Below, piece by piece: positions 1 through 8,203 of a DNA stretch of 64,000 nt. How positions within the stretch are numbered: position 1 is the first letter of the stretch; each line of letters starts with the position of its first letter. Both the position numbers and the translations under genes were made by a program. Under the pieces are notes generated by a model, which saw only the letters and a list, made by a program, of their open reading frames with translations, did no database searches and had not been told where the DNA came from. The stretch lies in contig NZ_JAHVJR010000001.1 in assembly GCF_019801175.1 (NCBI RefSeq), positions 930,001 to 994,000 of the forward strand. Reading direction: 5' to 3'. This DNA comes from Vannielia litorea (GTDB taxonomy: Bacteria > Pseudomonadota > Alphaproteobacteria > Rhodobacterales > Rhodobacteraceae).

Positions 1-2
1 AG

Positions 3-134
3 CGGTCAGGGGGTTTTGACTGGCGGGTCAAGGAAAGTCCAGCGGCGAAGGCCCTGTGGAACCTCGCCGGCGGCTCGCGATATTTCAGCGGAGACTTGCC
101 TCCCGCACGGGGCCGTGACAGCCGGATTGGTTGA
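3..134 (+). CDS. C-terminal end of an unidentified protein (partial at window edge)
   Basis: An open frame runs from the window edge to a TGA at 132-134 and encodes 43 residues, including DWRVKESPAAKALWNLAGG. The composition looks protein-like, and the tail resembles the end of the glycosyltransferase encoded at 254-1216 (a basic Ala/Leu-rich helix, then a Gly/Ser/Tyr stretch). It may therefore be the end of another family 2 glycosyltransferase. That assignment is inference: no catalytic motif lies inside the window. The 119 bases that follow, before the next start, hold nothing I recognise. Confidence 0.35.
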   Translation, partial: RSGGFDWRVKESPAAKALWNLAGGSRYFSGDLPPARGRDSRIG

Positions 135-253
135 TCGCCGGGGGGCCCTCCACTAAGAGTTGATCCAGTTGCGAGGTGCAGCCAGCGGGCATGGTACGCC
201 ATCAGGGTCACCATCCTCGCCCTTGAAAGTACGCTATTTGTAGGGGGTTCGAC

Positions 254-1216
254 TTGCGTATTGCAGTGGGCGCGATCACGCGCCGACGGCCTGAAGGTCT
301 CAAGTGTCTACTGGACAGCTTTGCGAGCATGGAGCGGCCGGAAGGGGCTGCCATCGAGTTCGTTTTCTGTGAGAACGATGACGAGAGCACGATTTCCGAT
401 GTTGTGGACAACTTCCGGAGCGAGGTGCCCGAGCCGGTTCAATTGATGCTCGAGCCCAAAAAGGGAATTCCGTTCGCGCGCAATCGCGTTCTGACTGCCG
501 CGCTGGATCAGGGCTTCGACTTTCTGACCTTTGTGGATGACGACGAAGTCGTGCGGCGGGATTGGCTGGTGAACCTGATTTCAGCGATGCAGGCCCGAGA
601 CTTGGACCTTTGCGGTGGGCCGGTCGAGTTTGAGCGGCCCGCCGATCAGTTGAGCCCGATGCAGGAGGCGGTGTTCCTGCACAAGACGGAACGCTCGCTC
701 AAGCGAAACGTTCGGCGTGAGGCCGGTGTCGTGGCGGCAAAAGATACTAAACTCGACATCTACACAAACAACTGGTGCGTTCGACTTGACGCGGTGCGTG
801 CGAACGGGCTGAGGTTTGACGATGCGCTGCGGTATACTGGCGGCAGCGATACGCGGTTCAGCCGACAGATGCGCGGTGCGGGCGCCCGGATCGGCTGGGT
901 CCCCTCTGCCCGGGTGTGTGAAACACTGCCACAGAAGCGTCTGACCCTTTCATACTACGCCGGCCGTGCGCGAGACCAGGCGAGCAATGACGTGATGATC
1001 CGCAAGCACAGCCCGTTAAAGACTTGGATCAGGGTGGCTCAGCGGTTGATCGACGTCTTCATAAATCTGCTGACGGTGCCGGTGCGTGGGCGCAAGGCGC
1101 TTGTGAATGCGGGTTTCAAGCTTGGGATGGCAACGGGCTTGATGCGTGCCGCGATCGGCCTGAAGAGTGGACATTATGCGCCGCGCCGCGAGAGCCTTCA
1201 TGTGGAAAGTCAGTAG
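254..1216 (+). CDS. Family 2 glycosyltransferase
   Basis: This 320-residue protein has a GT-A fold. The N-terminal strand MRIAVGAITRRRPEGL leads into a nucleotide-sugar-binding domain with the metal-binding acidic triad DDD at residues 95-97 (context TFVDDDEVV). There is no signal peptide, so it probably acts on the cytoplasmic face in surface polysaccharide or glycan assembly. The start is TTG at 254, preceded by the purine-rich AGGGGG at 242-247. The preceding partial frame and the following sulfotransferase-like remnant suggest the edge of a polysaccharide locus. Donor and acceptor cannot be read from the sequence. Confidence 0.8.
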   Translation: MRIAVGAITRRRPEGLKCLLDSFASMERPEGAAIEFVFCENDDESTISDVVDNFRSEVPEPVQLMLEPKKGIPFARNRVLTAALDQGFDFLTFVDDDEVVRRDWLVNLISAMQARDLDLCGGPVEFERPADQLSPMQEAVFLHKTERSLKRNVRREAGVVAAKDTKLDIYTNNWCVRLDAVRANGLRFDDALRYTGGSDTRFSRQMRGAGARIGWVPSARVCETLPQKRLTLSYYAGRARDQASNDVMIRKHSPLKTWIRVAQRLIDVFINLLTVPVRGRKALVNAGFKLGMATGLMRAAIGLKSGHYAPRRESLHVESQ

Positions 1217-1368
1217 GGTCAGGCGGTCTTCGGTCCGGCGCGTGTGAGGCGGTTGTGAAAATCCCTAAGGGTTCTCCAACCTTTGAGGGTGGGGAGACGT
1301 GTGGTTCGATGCGGGGTTCCCTCATGCAGCTGACGCGTGACGGATGGAAACTGTTTTCGACCCAATGA

Positions 1369-1716
1369 ACTAGCAGGCTCGGCAAAAAAGTCGCCTGTCT
1401 GGCCTTTGCCCAAAGTGTGCGGCTCGCTGCAAGTCAGCCCGCCCCGCAGAAGGCCTGGGAGACGGATCTTGTTTGGGACAAAAACTTTCCGGCGTTCGAG
1501 CTTCCGCAGGGGAGTGCGCTGGAAGACTACATTTGCCGCTACTATGACCTCTACTATGCCCAGCTCGATGAGACCGCTGCGGCTTGGCCTGAGCATGTGA
1601 GGGTTTTCGGGTTGGATCAGATGACGACCGAGGCGGGCCGGCGCGAGATTTTGGAGTTCTGTCTGCCCGGCCGCGCCCATGTGGATTTTGACGCGCATCT
1701 GAACAAGGGGTCGTGA
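1369..1716 (+). pseudogene. Sulfotransferase-like C-terminal remnant
   Basis: An open stretch ending at 1716 encodes about 115 residues with the character of a sulfotransferase-family C-terminus: a tryptophan-rich segment, then EDYICRYYDLYYAQLDE, then VRVFGLDQMTTEAGRREILE. The PAPS-binding N-terminus (P-loop-like GxPKTGTT) is absent. The frame is closed upstream by TGA at 1366-1368, and the region 1217-1368 has no intact coding frame. I read it as the 3' end of a decayed gene next to the glycosyltransferase. A short intact gene starting near 1417 is possible but would lack the cofactor site. Confidence 0.5.
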
Positions 1717-1721
1717 GACAG

Positions 1722-1758
1722 AAAAAGGACCGGGCAGGGGGCCCGGTCCTTTCTGTTT
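1722..1758. terminator. Bidirectional rho-independent terminator
   Basis: A 12-bp perfect stem (AAAGGACCGGGC pairing with GCCCGGTCCTTT) with a 5-base loop lies between the sulfotransferase remnant and the convergent mmsA gene. A T-rich stretch follows on the + strand, and the run of five A before it reads as TTTTT on the - strand. Confidence 0.85.
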
Positions 1759-1779
1759 GGTCTCGGAGTGACGCCCGGC

Positions 1780-3282
1780 TTAGTCCATCTGTTTGAAGGC
1801 GAATTCGCCGCCTTCCTTGATGCCCGAGAACCAGCGGGCGGTGACCGTTTTGGTGCGGGTGTAGAAGCGGAAGGCGTCGGGGCCGTATTGGTTGAGGTCG
1901 CCGAAGCCGGATTTCTTCCAGCCGCCGAAGGTGTGGTAGCTGAGCGGCACCGGGATCGGGAAGTTGATGCCGACCATGCCGACGTTGACCCGGTGGGCGA
2001 AGTCGCGGGCGGTGTCGCCGTCTGCGGTGTAGATCGCAGTGCCGTTGCCGTAGGGGTTGTCCATCGTCAGCTTGAGGGCCTCTTCGTAGCTCTCGGTGCG
2101 GACCTGGGTGAGGACGGGGCCGAAGATCTCTTCCTTGTAGATGTCCATCTCCGGCGTCACCCGGTCGAAGAGGTGGGGGCCGACGAAGAAGCCCTCTTCA
2201 TAGCCTTGCAGCGAGAAGTCGCGGCCATCGACCACCAGTTCGGCGCCTTGCTCGACGCCGGAGTTGACCAGCCCGAGAATGCGCTCCTTGGCGGCGGCGG
2301 TGATGACCGGGCCATAGTCGACATCGTTCTCGGAGGTGTAGGGGCCGACCTTGAGCGCCTCGATGCGGGGCATCAGCTTTTCGATCAGGGTGTCGGCGGT
2401 CTTTTCACCCACCGGCACGGCGACGGAGATGGCCATGCAGCGCTCGCCTGCGGCGCCGTAGGCTGCACCGACCAGCGCGTCGGCGGCCTTGTCCATGTCG
2501 GCGTCGGGCATGACGATCATGTGGTTCTTGGCGCCGCCGAAACACTGGGCGCGTTTGCCGTTGGCGGTGGCGCGGCTGTAGATGTACTGGGCGATCGGCG
2601 TGGAGCCGACGAAGGCCACGGCCTGGATGGTTTCGTTATCCAGCAGGGCGTCTACCGCCTCCTTGTCGCCGTTCACCACTTGCAGCACGCCATCGGGCAG
2701 GCCGGCCTCTTGCAGCAGCTCGGCGAGGCGCATCGCTGTCGACGGCACGCGCTCGGAGGGTTTGAGGATCATGGCGTTGCCGCAGACGAGGGAGCCGGCC
2801 ATCTTCCACAGCGGGATCATCGCGGGGAAGTTGAAGGGGGTGATGCCGGCCACAACGCCGAGGGGCTGGCGCATGGAATAGAGGTCGATGCCGGGGCCGC
2901 CGTCATCGGTGTATTCGCCCTTCAGCATGTGGGGCGCGCCCATGCAGACCTCGACGAACTCGAGACCGCGCTGCACATCGCCCTTGGCGTCGGGGATGGT
3001 CTTGCCATGCTCGCGGGCGACCAGCTCGGCCAGCTCTTCCATGTGCTCGTTGATCAGGGCGCCGAACTTCATCATCACCCGGGCGCGGCGCTGCGGGTTG
3101 GTGGCGCCCCAGGCTTTCTGGGCTTCCGCGGCGCGGGCGACGGCGTCATCGACCTCGGACTTGGAGGCCAGTGCGACGCTGTCCTGCACCTCGCCGGTGG
3201 CGGGGTTGAAGATGTCGGCGCTGCGGCCGGACTGGCCAGCGCTGTGCTTGCCGTCGATGAAATGTCCGATCTGGGTGCTCAT
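1780..3282 (-). CDS. mmsA: CoA-acylating methylmalonate-semialdehyde dehydrogenase
   Basis: This 500-residue aldehyde dehydrogenase oxidises (methyl)malonate semialdehyde to propionyl-CoA or acetyl-CoA with NAD and CoA, in valine, inositol and beta-alanine breakdown. The catalytic Cys is C282 in GERCMAISVAV. The position that holds the general-base Glu in hydrolytic ALDHs reads QCFGGAKNH, which lacks it, as is typical of the CoA-acylating subfamily. GITPFNFPAM at 146-155 belongs to the NAD-binding domain. Length is normal. The gene diverges from a LysR regulator at 3389, the usual roseobacter arrangement, so that regulator probably controls it. The terminator at 1722-1758 follows it. Confidence 0.93.
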   Translation of the reverse strand: MSTQIGHFIDGKHSAGQSGRSADIFNPATGEVQDSVALASKSEVDDAVARAAEAQKAWGATNPQRRARVMMKFGALINEHMEELAELVAREHGKTIPDAKGDVQRGLEFVEVCMGAPHMLKGEYTDDGGPGIDLYSMRQPLGVVAGITPFNFPAMIPLWKMAGSLVCGNAMILKPSERVPSTAMRLAELLQEAGLPDGVLQVVNGDKEAVDALLDNETIQAVAFVGSTPIAQYIYSRATANGKRAQCFGGAKNHMIVMPDADMDKAADALVGAAYGAAGERCMAISVAVPVGEKTADTLIEKLMPRIEALKVGPYTSENDVDYGPVITAAAKERILGLVNSGVEQGAELVVDGRDFSLQGYEEGFFVGPHLFDRVTPEMDIYKEEIFGPVLTQVRTESYEEALKLTMDNPYGNGTAIYTADGDTARDFAHRVNVGMVGINFPIPVPLSYHTFGGWKKSGFGDLNQYGPDAFRFYTRTKTVTARWFSGIKEGGEFAFKQMD

Positions 3283-3367
3283 GGCGGAACTCCTCCTGTT
3301 TTCTGGCTCGGGCGGATCCTACTCTTGCATTTCCTCCGGTAGAAGCGGCAGTTTGACAAAGACGTTT

Positions 3368-3379
3368 TGCATTAATGCA
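3368..3379. promoter_or_regulatory. Palindromic putative LysR-type operator
   Basis: The perfect 12-bp palindrome TGCATTAATGCA lies 9 bases upstream of the LysR start and within the 106-bp divergent promoter region with mmsA. It fits the T-N11-A logic of LysR-family sites. Its position suggests autoregulation; binding is inference. Confidence 0.45.
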
Positions 3380-3388
3380 GGTACCTGA

Positions 3389-4282
3389 ATGGCCTTCTCG
3401 TGGGATGACATGCGGATTTTCATCGCTGTGGCGCGGGAGGGCAGCCTCTCTGGCGCGGGCACGGCGCTGAAGCTGGACCCGGCCACGGTGGGGCGGCGGG
3501 TGCAGCGGCTGGAGGAGAGCCTTGGGGCGCCGCTGTTCCTGAAATCACCGCAAGGCTATGCACCGAGCGAGGCGGGTGAGCGGCTGATGCCGCATGCCGA
3601 GGAGCTGGAGCAGGCAATGCTCACCGCCGAGGACGCGGTGCGCGGGCAGGAAGACAGGCTGACCGGCGCGATCCGGGTGGGCGCGCCCGATGGCTGTGCC
3701 AACTTCCTGCTGCCGCAAGTGGTGGCGCGGATTTGCGATGCCCATCCGGAGCTGGAGGTGCAGATCGTATCGCTGCCGCGGGTCTTCAACCTCAATCGCC
3801 GGGAGGCCGACATGGCGATTGCCGTCTCGCGCCCGACCGCCGGGCGGCTGACGGTGCAGAAGATCACCGACTATCACCTTTATCTTGCAGCCCATCGCCG
3901 CTGGCTGAAGGGCAACCCGATCGAGCGGCTCGAAGACCTGCGGGGCAAGCGGCTGGTGGGCTACATCCCCGACATGATCTTCGACAAGGAGCTGGATTAC
4001 CTTGGCGAGTTGGGGCTGGAGAAGGTGCAGCTCGCCTCCAACTCGGTCTCGGTGCAGTTTGCATGGGTCCGGCAGGGCAAGGGGATCGGGGTTGTGCATG
4101 GTTTTGCGCTTGGCAACGCGGGCCGCGTGGAGCGGGTGCTGCCCGAGGATGTGGCGCTGCGCCGGACCTTCTGGCTGGTGCGCCATGCCGACGATCGCCG
4201 CGTGCGCCGGATGAGCCGCTTTGCGGAACTCCTGTGCGAGGGGCTCCGCGCAGAGGTGGAGCGGCTCGAAGCGGAAGCTTGA
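3389..4282 (+). CDS. LysR-family transcriptional regulator
   Basis: This 297-residue protein has an N-terminal winged helix (about residues 5-64, containing GSLSGAGTALKLDPATVGRRVQRLE) and a C-terminal periplasmic-binding-like effector domain (about 90-290). It is transcribed divergently from mmsA with 106 bp between the starts, so mmsA is the likely target and a branched-chain or semialdehyde metabolite the likely effector. The target is inferred from position; the family assignment is firm. Confidence 0.88.
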   Translation: MAFSWDDMRIFIAVAREGSLSGAGTALKLDPATVGRRVQRLEESLGAPLFLKSPQGYAPSEAGERLMPHAEELEQAMLTAEDAVRGQEDRLTGAIRVGAPDGCANFLLPQVVARICDAHPELEVQIVSLPRVFNLNRREADMAIAVSRPTAGRLTVQKITDYHLYLAAHRRWLKGNPIERLEDLRGKRLVGYIPDMIFDKELDYLGELGLEKVQLASNSVSVQFAWVRQGKGIGVVHGFALGNAGRVERVLPEDVALRRTFWLVRHADDRRVRRMSRFAELLCEGLRAEVERLEAEA

Positions 4283-4339
4283 CAGAGCGCCCCGGCTGGC
4301 GCGACCCTCAACTTGAACGGGCAAAGTCGGAGGTAAGCC

Positions 4340-4774
4340 ATGCTTGTGCAACAGATTCTCAAGGACAAGGGCGAAGGCGGCGTGCTCTGTGTGAAGCCCG
4401 GAAGCTCTGTCGCCGATGCGGCTCGCCTGCTCTCGGAAAAGCGGATCGGCTCGGTGATCGTTTCGGCGGATGGGAAGACGGCACAGGGCATCCTCTCGGA
4501 GCGCGACATTGTGCGCGAGCTGGGGCGGCGCGGGCCGGGCTGCCTGAGCGACACGGTGGATGACCTGATGACCTCGAAGCTGGTGACCTGCTCCAAGGAG
4601 GAGACGGCGCTGAGCGTGCTGGAGAAGATGACCGAGGGCCGGTTTCGCCACATGCCGGTGCTGGAGGGCGAAGAGATGATCGGATTGATCTCGATCGGTG
4701 ACGTGGTCAAGGCGCGGCTCTCGGAACTGGCGATGGAGAAGAACGCGCTCGAAGGGATGATCATGGGGCATTGA
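4340..4774 (+). CDS. CBS-domain protein
   Basis: This 144-residue cytoplasmic protein consists of two tandem CBS motifs, about residues 10-65 (VADAARLLSEKRIGSVIV, then GILSERDIVREL) and 75-135 (TALSVLEKMTEGRFRHMPV, then GLISIGDVVK). Such pairs form a Bateman module that binds adenine nucleotides. No enzymatic domain is attached. It starts 57 bases after the LysR gene, with GGAGG just upstream of the ATG, and may be cotranscribed with it. Its partner protein is unknown. Confidence 0.88.
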   Translation: MLVQQILKDKGEGGVLCVKPGSSVADAARLLSEKRIGSVIVSADGKTAQGILSERDIVRELGRRGPGCLSDTVDDLMTSKLVTCSKEETALSVLEKMTEGRFRHMPVLEGEEMIGLISIGDVVKARLSELAMEKNALEGMIMGH

Positions 4775-4972
4775 GCCCGGCCGGCTTGGGGTTGGGTTTT
4801 GGGCTGCGCTCGGCTTGGTGCGCCGTAAAGGCGCGCTCTACGGGCGGGGACGCGTTGTGAAGGCTGCCGGATGCCACGCAAGAATGTTGCGCCGCGCTCC
4901 CGGTTTCGCCTTGCTCCCCGCAGGCCACTGGTGTTTTCTGCCGCCGATCCGAGGCGCGAGGGAGGGACAGCC

Positions 4973-5464
4973 ATGCGCGTGGGGCTTTATCCGGGCACGT
5001 TCGACCCGGTAACGCTTGGCCATATCGACATCATCACCCGGGCCACCGCGCTGGTGGACAGGCTGGTGATCGGCGTTGCGATCAATCGCGACAAGGGGCC
5101 GCTGTTTGACCTTGAAGAGCGCGAAGCGATGGTGGGCGACGAGTGCCGCGCGATTGCCGAGCGCACCGGTTGCGAGATCGTGGTGCATCCGTTCGAGAAC
5201 CTGCTGATCGACTGCGCCCGCGACGTGGGCGCCGGGCTGATCGTGCGCGGGCTGCGGGCCGTGGCCGATTTCGAGTATGAATATCAGATGGTTGGCATGA
5301 ACCGGCAGCTTGACGACAGCATCGAGACGGTCTTCCTGATGGCCAGCGCGGAGCGGCAGGCGATTGCCTCCAAGCTGGTGAAGGAGATCGCGCGGCTGGG
5401 GGGGGACATCTCGAAGTTCGTCAGCCCCTCGGTGCGTGAGAAGCTGCTGGCCAAGTACGCCTGA
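4973..5464 (+). CDS. coaD: Phosphopantetheine adenylyltransferase
   Basis: This 163-residue cytoplasmic enzyme transfers AMP from ATP to 4'-phosphopantetheine, the penultimate step of coenzyme A synthesis. The nucleotidyltransferase signature GTFDPVTLGH occupies residues 8-17, and the substrate-site segment LIVRGLRAVADFEYEYQM and the C-terminal SPSVREKL are present. I chose the ATG at 4973, preceded by GGAGGGA, because a longer in-frame upstream start would add a basic segment absent from the family. Length is typical. The 198 bases before it hold no recognisable gene. Confidence 0.94.
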   Translation: MRVGLYPGTFDPVTLGHIDIITRATALVDRLVIGVAINRDKGPLFDLEEREAMVGDECRAIAERTGCEIVVHPFENLLIDCARDVGAGLIVRGLRAVADFEYEYQMVGMNRQLDDSIETVFLMASAERQAIASKLVKEIARLGGDISKFVSPSVREKLLAKYA

Positions 5465-5482
5465 GCCGGATAGGGCAGCGCC

Positions 5483-6280
5483 ATGGTTGCCAATGTCATC
5501 TGCATCAAATGGGGCACGCTCTTTGGCCCTGAATACGTGAACCGGCTCTATAGCGGGGCGCGGCGCCATTTGAGCGACGATGTGCGGTTCTTCTGCATGA
5601 CCGAGGAGCGCGGCGGGCTGCACCCCGATGTGGAGGTGCTGGACCTGCCGGTGGAGCCGTTTCTGGCCGAAATGGATGCGGCGCTGGCCGTGGCCAACCG
5701 CCAGGGGGCGATGCGGAAGGTGTCGCTGTTCCGGCCCGGGTTGATCCCCGACTTGGACGGGCCGTTGCTGGGCTTCGATCTGGACGTGGTGGTGACGGGA
5801 TCTTTGGATGGCTTGCTGAACTTCGCCCCCGGCAAGGTGGCGATGCGGGCCGATTGGGTGGAGGCACGGCGGGGCCGGAAGACCGGCCACGGCTCGGTGT
5901 TCCGCTTCGATCCGGCGCTGCACGGCTGGCTCTACGAGGTGCTGGCAGGCGATGCGAAGCGCCAAGTGGAGAAGGCGCGGGGCAGCGAGCAGCGGTATAC
6001 ATCAACGCTGGCGCAGGAGAGAGGCGAATTTGCCTATCTGCCCGGCGACGAGGTGGTAAGCTTCAAGCACGATTGCCTCGGGCTGCCGCCGAAGAACTGG
6101 CTGGTTCCGGCCAAGCTGCCGGAAGCGGCGAAGGTGGTGTGCTTTCACGGGCACCCGAAGATGCATGAAGCGGTGGAGGGCTATTCCAGCTCGTGGCTGC
6201 GCTACTGCAAGCCGACGCCTTGGCTGGCGGAGCATTGGATCGACCGGGCGCGGCATGATCTTGGGGCGGAGTGGGCTTAG
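5483..6280 (+). CDS. Glycosyltransferase-like protein (GT-A fold)
   Basis: This 265-residue soluble protein begins with VANVICIKWGTLFGPEYVN. It carries a DLD acidic motif at about residues 98-100 in LLGFDLDVVVTGSLD, the pattern of a metal-binding DxD in nucleotide-sugar transferases. The later segments PGDEVVSFKH and FHGHPKMHEA resemble the C-terminal His-containing part of that superfamily. There is no signal peptide or transmembrane segment. It lies 18 bases after coaD and may share its transcript. Donor and acceptor are unknown. Confidence 0.6.
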   Translation: MVANVICIKWGTLFGPEYVNRLYSGARRHLSDDVRFFCMTEERGGLHPDVEVLDLPVEPFLAEMDAALAVANRQGAMRKVSLFRPGLIPDLDGPLLGFDLDVVVTGSLDGLLNFAPGKVAMRADWVEARRGRKTGHGSVFRFDPALHGWLYEVLAGDAKRQVEKARGSEQRYTSTLAQERGEFAYLPGDEVVSFKHDCLGLPPKNWLVPAKLPEAAKVVCFHGHPKMHEAVEGYSSSWLRYCKPTPWLAEHWIDRARHDLGAEWA

Positions 6281-6333
6281 GTCGGCTCAGAGCCGCCATT
6301 GCCTCCCGCGAAACGGCACGGAATCAAGCCGAA

Positions 6334-6478
6334 GGCGCCGTGCAGCGCCGACCCGCCCCCCGGGGCGGCGCTTTGGCGAAGGCAGTGCCGACCACGATGG
6401 TCGAGCTAACACAGCACCATAAAGTGGCACACACATGCGTTGCAGGCGCCGCCCCGCGGGTCGGCGCTGCACGGCGCC
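6334..6478. repeat. Long interrupted inverted repeat (MITE/cruciform-like)
   Basis: The left arm at 6334-6371 and the right arm at 6446-6478 are complementary. The outer 21 bases (GGCGCCGTGCAGCGCCGACCC and its complement) match perfectly and the inner GC-rich part matches with small differences. The spacer is about 74 bases. The element fills the intergenic space between two convergent genes, the glycosyltransferase-like gene and moaA. It lacks a T-run, so it is not a standard terminator. Confidence 0.7.
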
Positions 6479-6491
6479 GACTGACTTCTTC

Positions 6492-7496
6492 TCAGCCCCC
6501 GGTGTGGCTCATGTGGCGGGAGACCTGGCCTTCGACCGTCTGGCGGGAATAGTCGAAGTCGTGGCCCTTGGGTTTGAGGGCGATGGCGGCGCGGATAGCG
6601 TCTTCGAACTCGGGGCCGGGGCCGTATTGGCGGAGGGGGGCGCGGAGGTCGGCGCGGTCTTCTTGCCCGAGGCACATGTAGAGCTCGCCGGTGCAGGTCA
6701 TGCGGACGCGGTTGCAGCTTTCGCAGAAATTGTGGGTCAGCGGCGTGATGAAACCGATCTTCTGGCCGGTTTCCTGAAGCTGGACGTAGCGGGCGGGGCC
6801 GCCGGTGCGCTCGGTGAGGTCGATCAGAGTGTACTGTTCGGCCAGCTTGGCGCGGAGATCCTTGAGCGACCAGTATTGGCCGATGCGGTCTTCGTTGCCG
6901 AGGTCGCCCATCGGCATGACCTCGATCCATGTCAGGTCCATGTCGCGGGCGGCGCAGAACTCGGTGAGGGTAAAGAGCTCATCTTCGTTGAAGCCCTTGA
7001 GAGCGACAGCGTTAAGCTTGACCCGGAGGCCCGCGGTTTGGGCGGCATCGAGCCCGCGCAGCACTTGGGGCAGGCGGCCCCAGCGGGTGACGCGGGCGAA
7101 CTTCTCTTCATCCAGCGTGTCGATGGAGACGTTGATCCGCTTGACGCCCGCCGCGGCGAGTTGGGGCGCGAAGCGCTCCAGTTGGGAGCCGTTGGTGGTG
7201 AGGGTCAGCTCATCGAGCGCGCCGGACTCCAGATGGCGGGTCATCCCCTCGAAGAAGGTCATGATGCCTTTGCGCACCAGCGGTTCTCCGCCGGTGATGC
7301 GCAGCTTGCGGACGCCGAGGCCGATGAAGCCGGTGCAGGCAGCATCGAGCTCTTCGAGCGTGAGCAGCTCCTTCTTGGGCAGAAAGGTCATGTTCTCGGA
7401 CATGCAATAGACGCAGCGGAAATCGCAGCGGTCGGTCACGGAGACCCGCAAATAGGTGATCGGGCGCTGGAAGGGGTCGATCAGGGGCGTTTGCAT
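6492..7496 (-). CDS. moaA: GTP 3',8-cyclase (molybdenum cofactor synthesis)
   Basis: This 334-residue radical SAM enzyme converts GTP to 3',8-cyclo-GTP, the first step of molybdopterin synthesis. The N-terminal cluster motif CDFRCVYC (CxxxCxxC) lies at about residues 24-31 and binds SAM. The C-terminal cluster CESCNRVRMTC plus a later Cys binds the second 4Fe-4S centre. The protein ends in the functional Gly-Gly. It stands alone here, with other moa genes not in the window. It diverges from the lipoprotein at 7573. Confidence 0.95.
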   Translation of the reverse strand: MQTPLIDPFQRPITYLRVSVTDRCDFRCVYCMSENMTFLPKKELLTLEELDAACTGFIGLGVRKLRITGGEPLVRKGIMTFFEGMTRHLESGALDELTLTTNGSQLERFAPQLAAAGVKRINVSIDTLDEEKFARVTRWGRLPQVLRGLDAAQTAGLRVKLNAVALKGFNEDELFTLTEFCAARDMDLTWIEVMPMGDLGNEDRIGQYWSLKDLRAKLAEQYTLIDLTERTGGPARYVQLQETGQKIGFITPLTHNFCESCNRVRMTCTGELYMCLGQEDRADLRAPLRQYGPGPEFEDAIRAAIALKPKGHDFDYSRQTVEGQVSRHMSHTGG

Positions 7497-7572
7497 GGGA
7501 TATAGCTAGGCCGTAAGGGGCGAGGCGGCAAGGTGAATTGCGGCACGTCCGACCAAGGTGGCAAGGAGCAGG

Positions 7573-8082
7573 ATGGTGCAGGCGATGAAGGGTTTTGTGG
7601 GAATGGCGGCATTGGCCGCGCTGTTGGCGGGCTGCGCCGAAGGGCCGTTTGCGATGAAACCAAAGGCCGGGGCTGCGGGCGGGGCTGAAGAGCCGCGCGA
7701 GAGCGTGGCGCCGGTGGCCGCCGCCGCACCGCCGCCGCCGGAGAATGCCCGCACGGCGGCGCAGTTCGACACCACGACTGAGGAAGAGAAGCAGGCCGCT
7801 GCCGCCGCGCCGGTGGCCGCTGAGCGCGAGCTGGGCACGACGATTGCCTCGCTGGGCGACCCGACGGACCCGGGCTTTTGGGCGGAGACGCCGCTGGTGA
7901 CCACGGCGCAGGCCGGGCGGCTGGTGTATCCGGGCAATGGCAATTCGGTGCAGGTCGAGCTGCGGCCTTCGGGCGGCGAGGCGGGATCGGGCACGCGGGT
8001 TTCTTTGCCGGCGTTCCAGGTGCTTGGCGCGCCGCTGACCGGGCTGCCGGAGCTGGTGGTTTATGCGGGGTCGGCGGGGTAG
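7573..8082 (+). CDS. Putative lipoprotein of unknown function
   Basis: The 169-residue product starts at the ATG at 7573 with AAGGAG four bases upstream; an in-frame GTG at 7558 is less likely. A short signal peptide ends in the lipobox LLAGC, so the mature protein should be membrane-anchored. An Ala/Pro-rich linker follows (EPRESVAPVAAAAPPPPEN), then a small compact region (ETPLVTTAQAGRLVYPGNGNSVQVEL) that resembles no family I can name. Similar short lipoproteins are common in Rhodobacteraceae. Function unknown. Confidence 0.65.
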   Translation: MVQAMKGFVGMAALAALLAGCAEGPFAMKPKAGAAGGAEEPRESVAPVAAAAPPPPENARTAAQFDTTTEEEKQAAAAAPVAAERELGTTIASLGDPTDPGFWAETPLVTTAQAGRLVYPGNGNSVQVELRPSGGEAGSGTRVSLPAFQVLGAPLTGLPELVVYAGSAG

Positions 8083-8130
8083 CGCCGTCCTTACAGGCGT
8101 CAACACGGTGGCGTTTGACTAATGTCGGAG

Positions 8131-8183
8131 TGGGGGCGCTGCCCCCACACCCCCGGAGATATTTGTAGCAAGAAAATGAGCTG
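8131..8183. repeat. Dispersed intergenic repeat, copy 1 (G-run hairpin plus AAGAAAATGAG tail)
   Basis: The hairpin TGGGGGC-GCT-GCCCCCA at 8131-8147 is followed by ACACCCCCGGAGATATTTGTAGCAAGAAAATGAGCTG. The same arrangement recurs at 26823-26880, and the tail alone recurs at 25517-25540. It lies between convergent genes and may act as a terminator, although no long T-run follows. Confidence 0.7.
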
Positions 8184-8203
8184 CTGCGGGGCGTTGACCG
8201 CGG

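Noticed and set aside
1768..3342. A 524-codon open frame on the + strand
   Set aside because: It lies opposite mmsA, is dominated by Gly/Ala/Val/Asp as mirror frames of high-GC genes are, and shows no motif; mmsA is unambiguous.
4775..4972. Possible tRNA or small gene between the CBS protein and coaD
   Set aside because: I found no cloverleaf, CCA-like end or ribosome-binding site with a plausible short ORF. The GC-rich dyads are weak.
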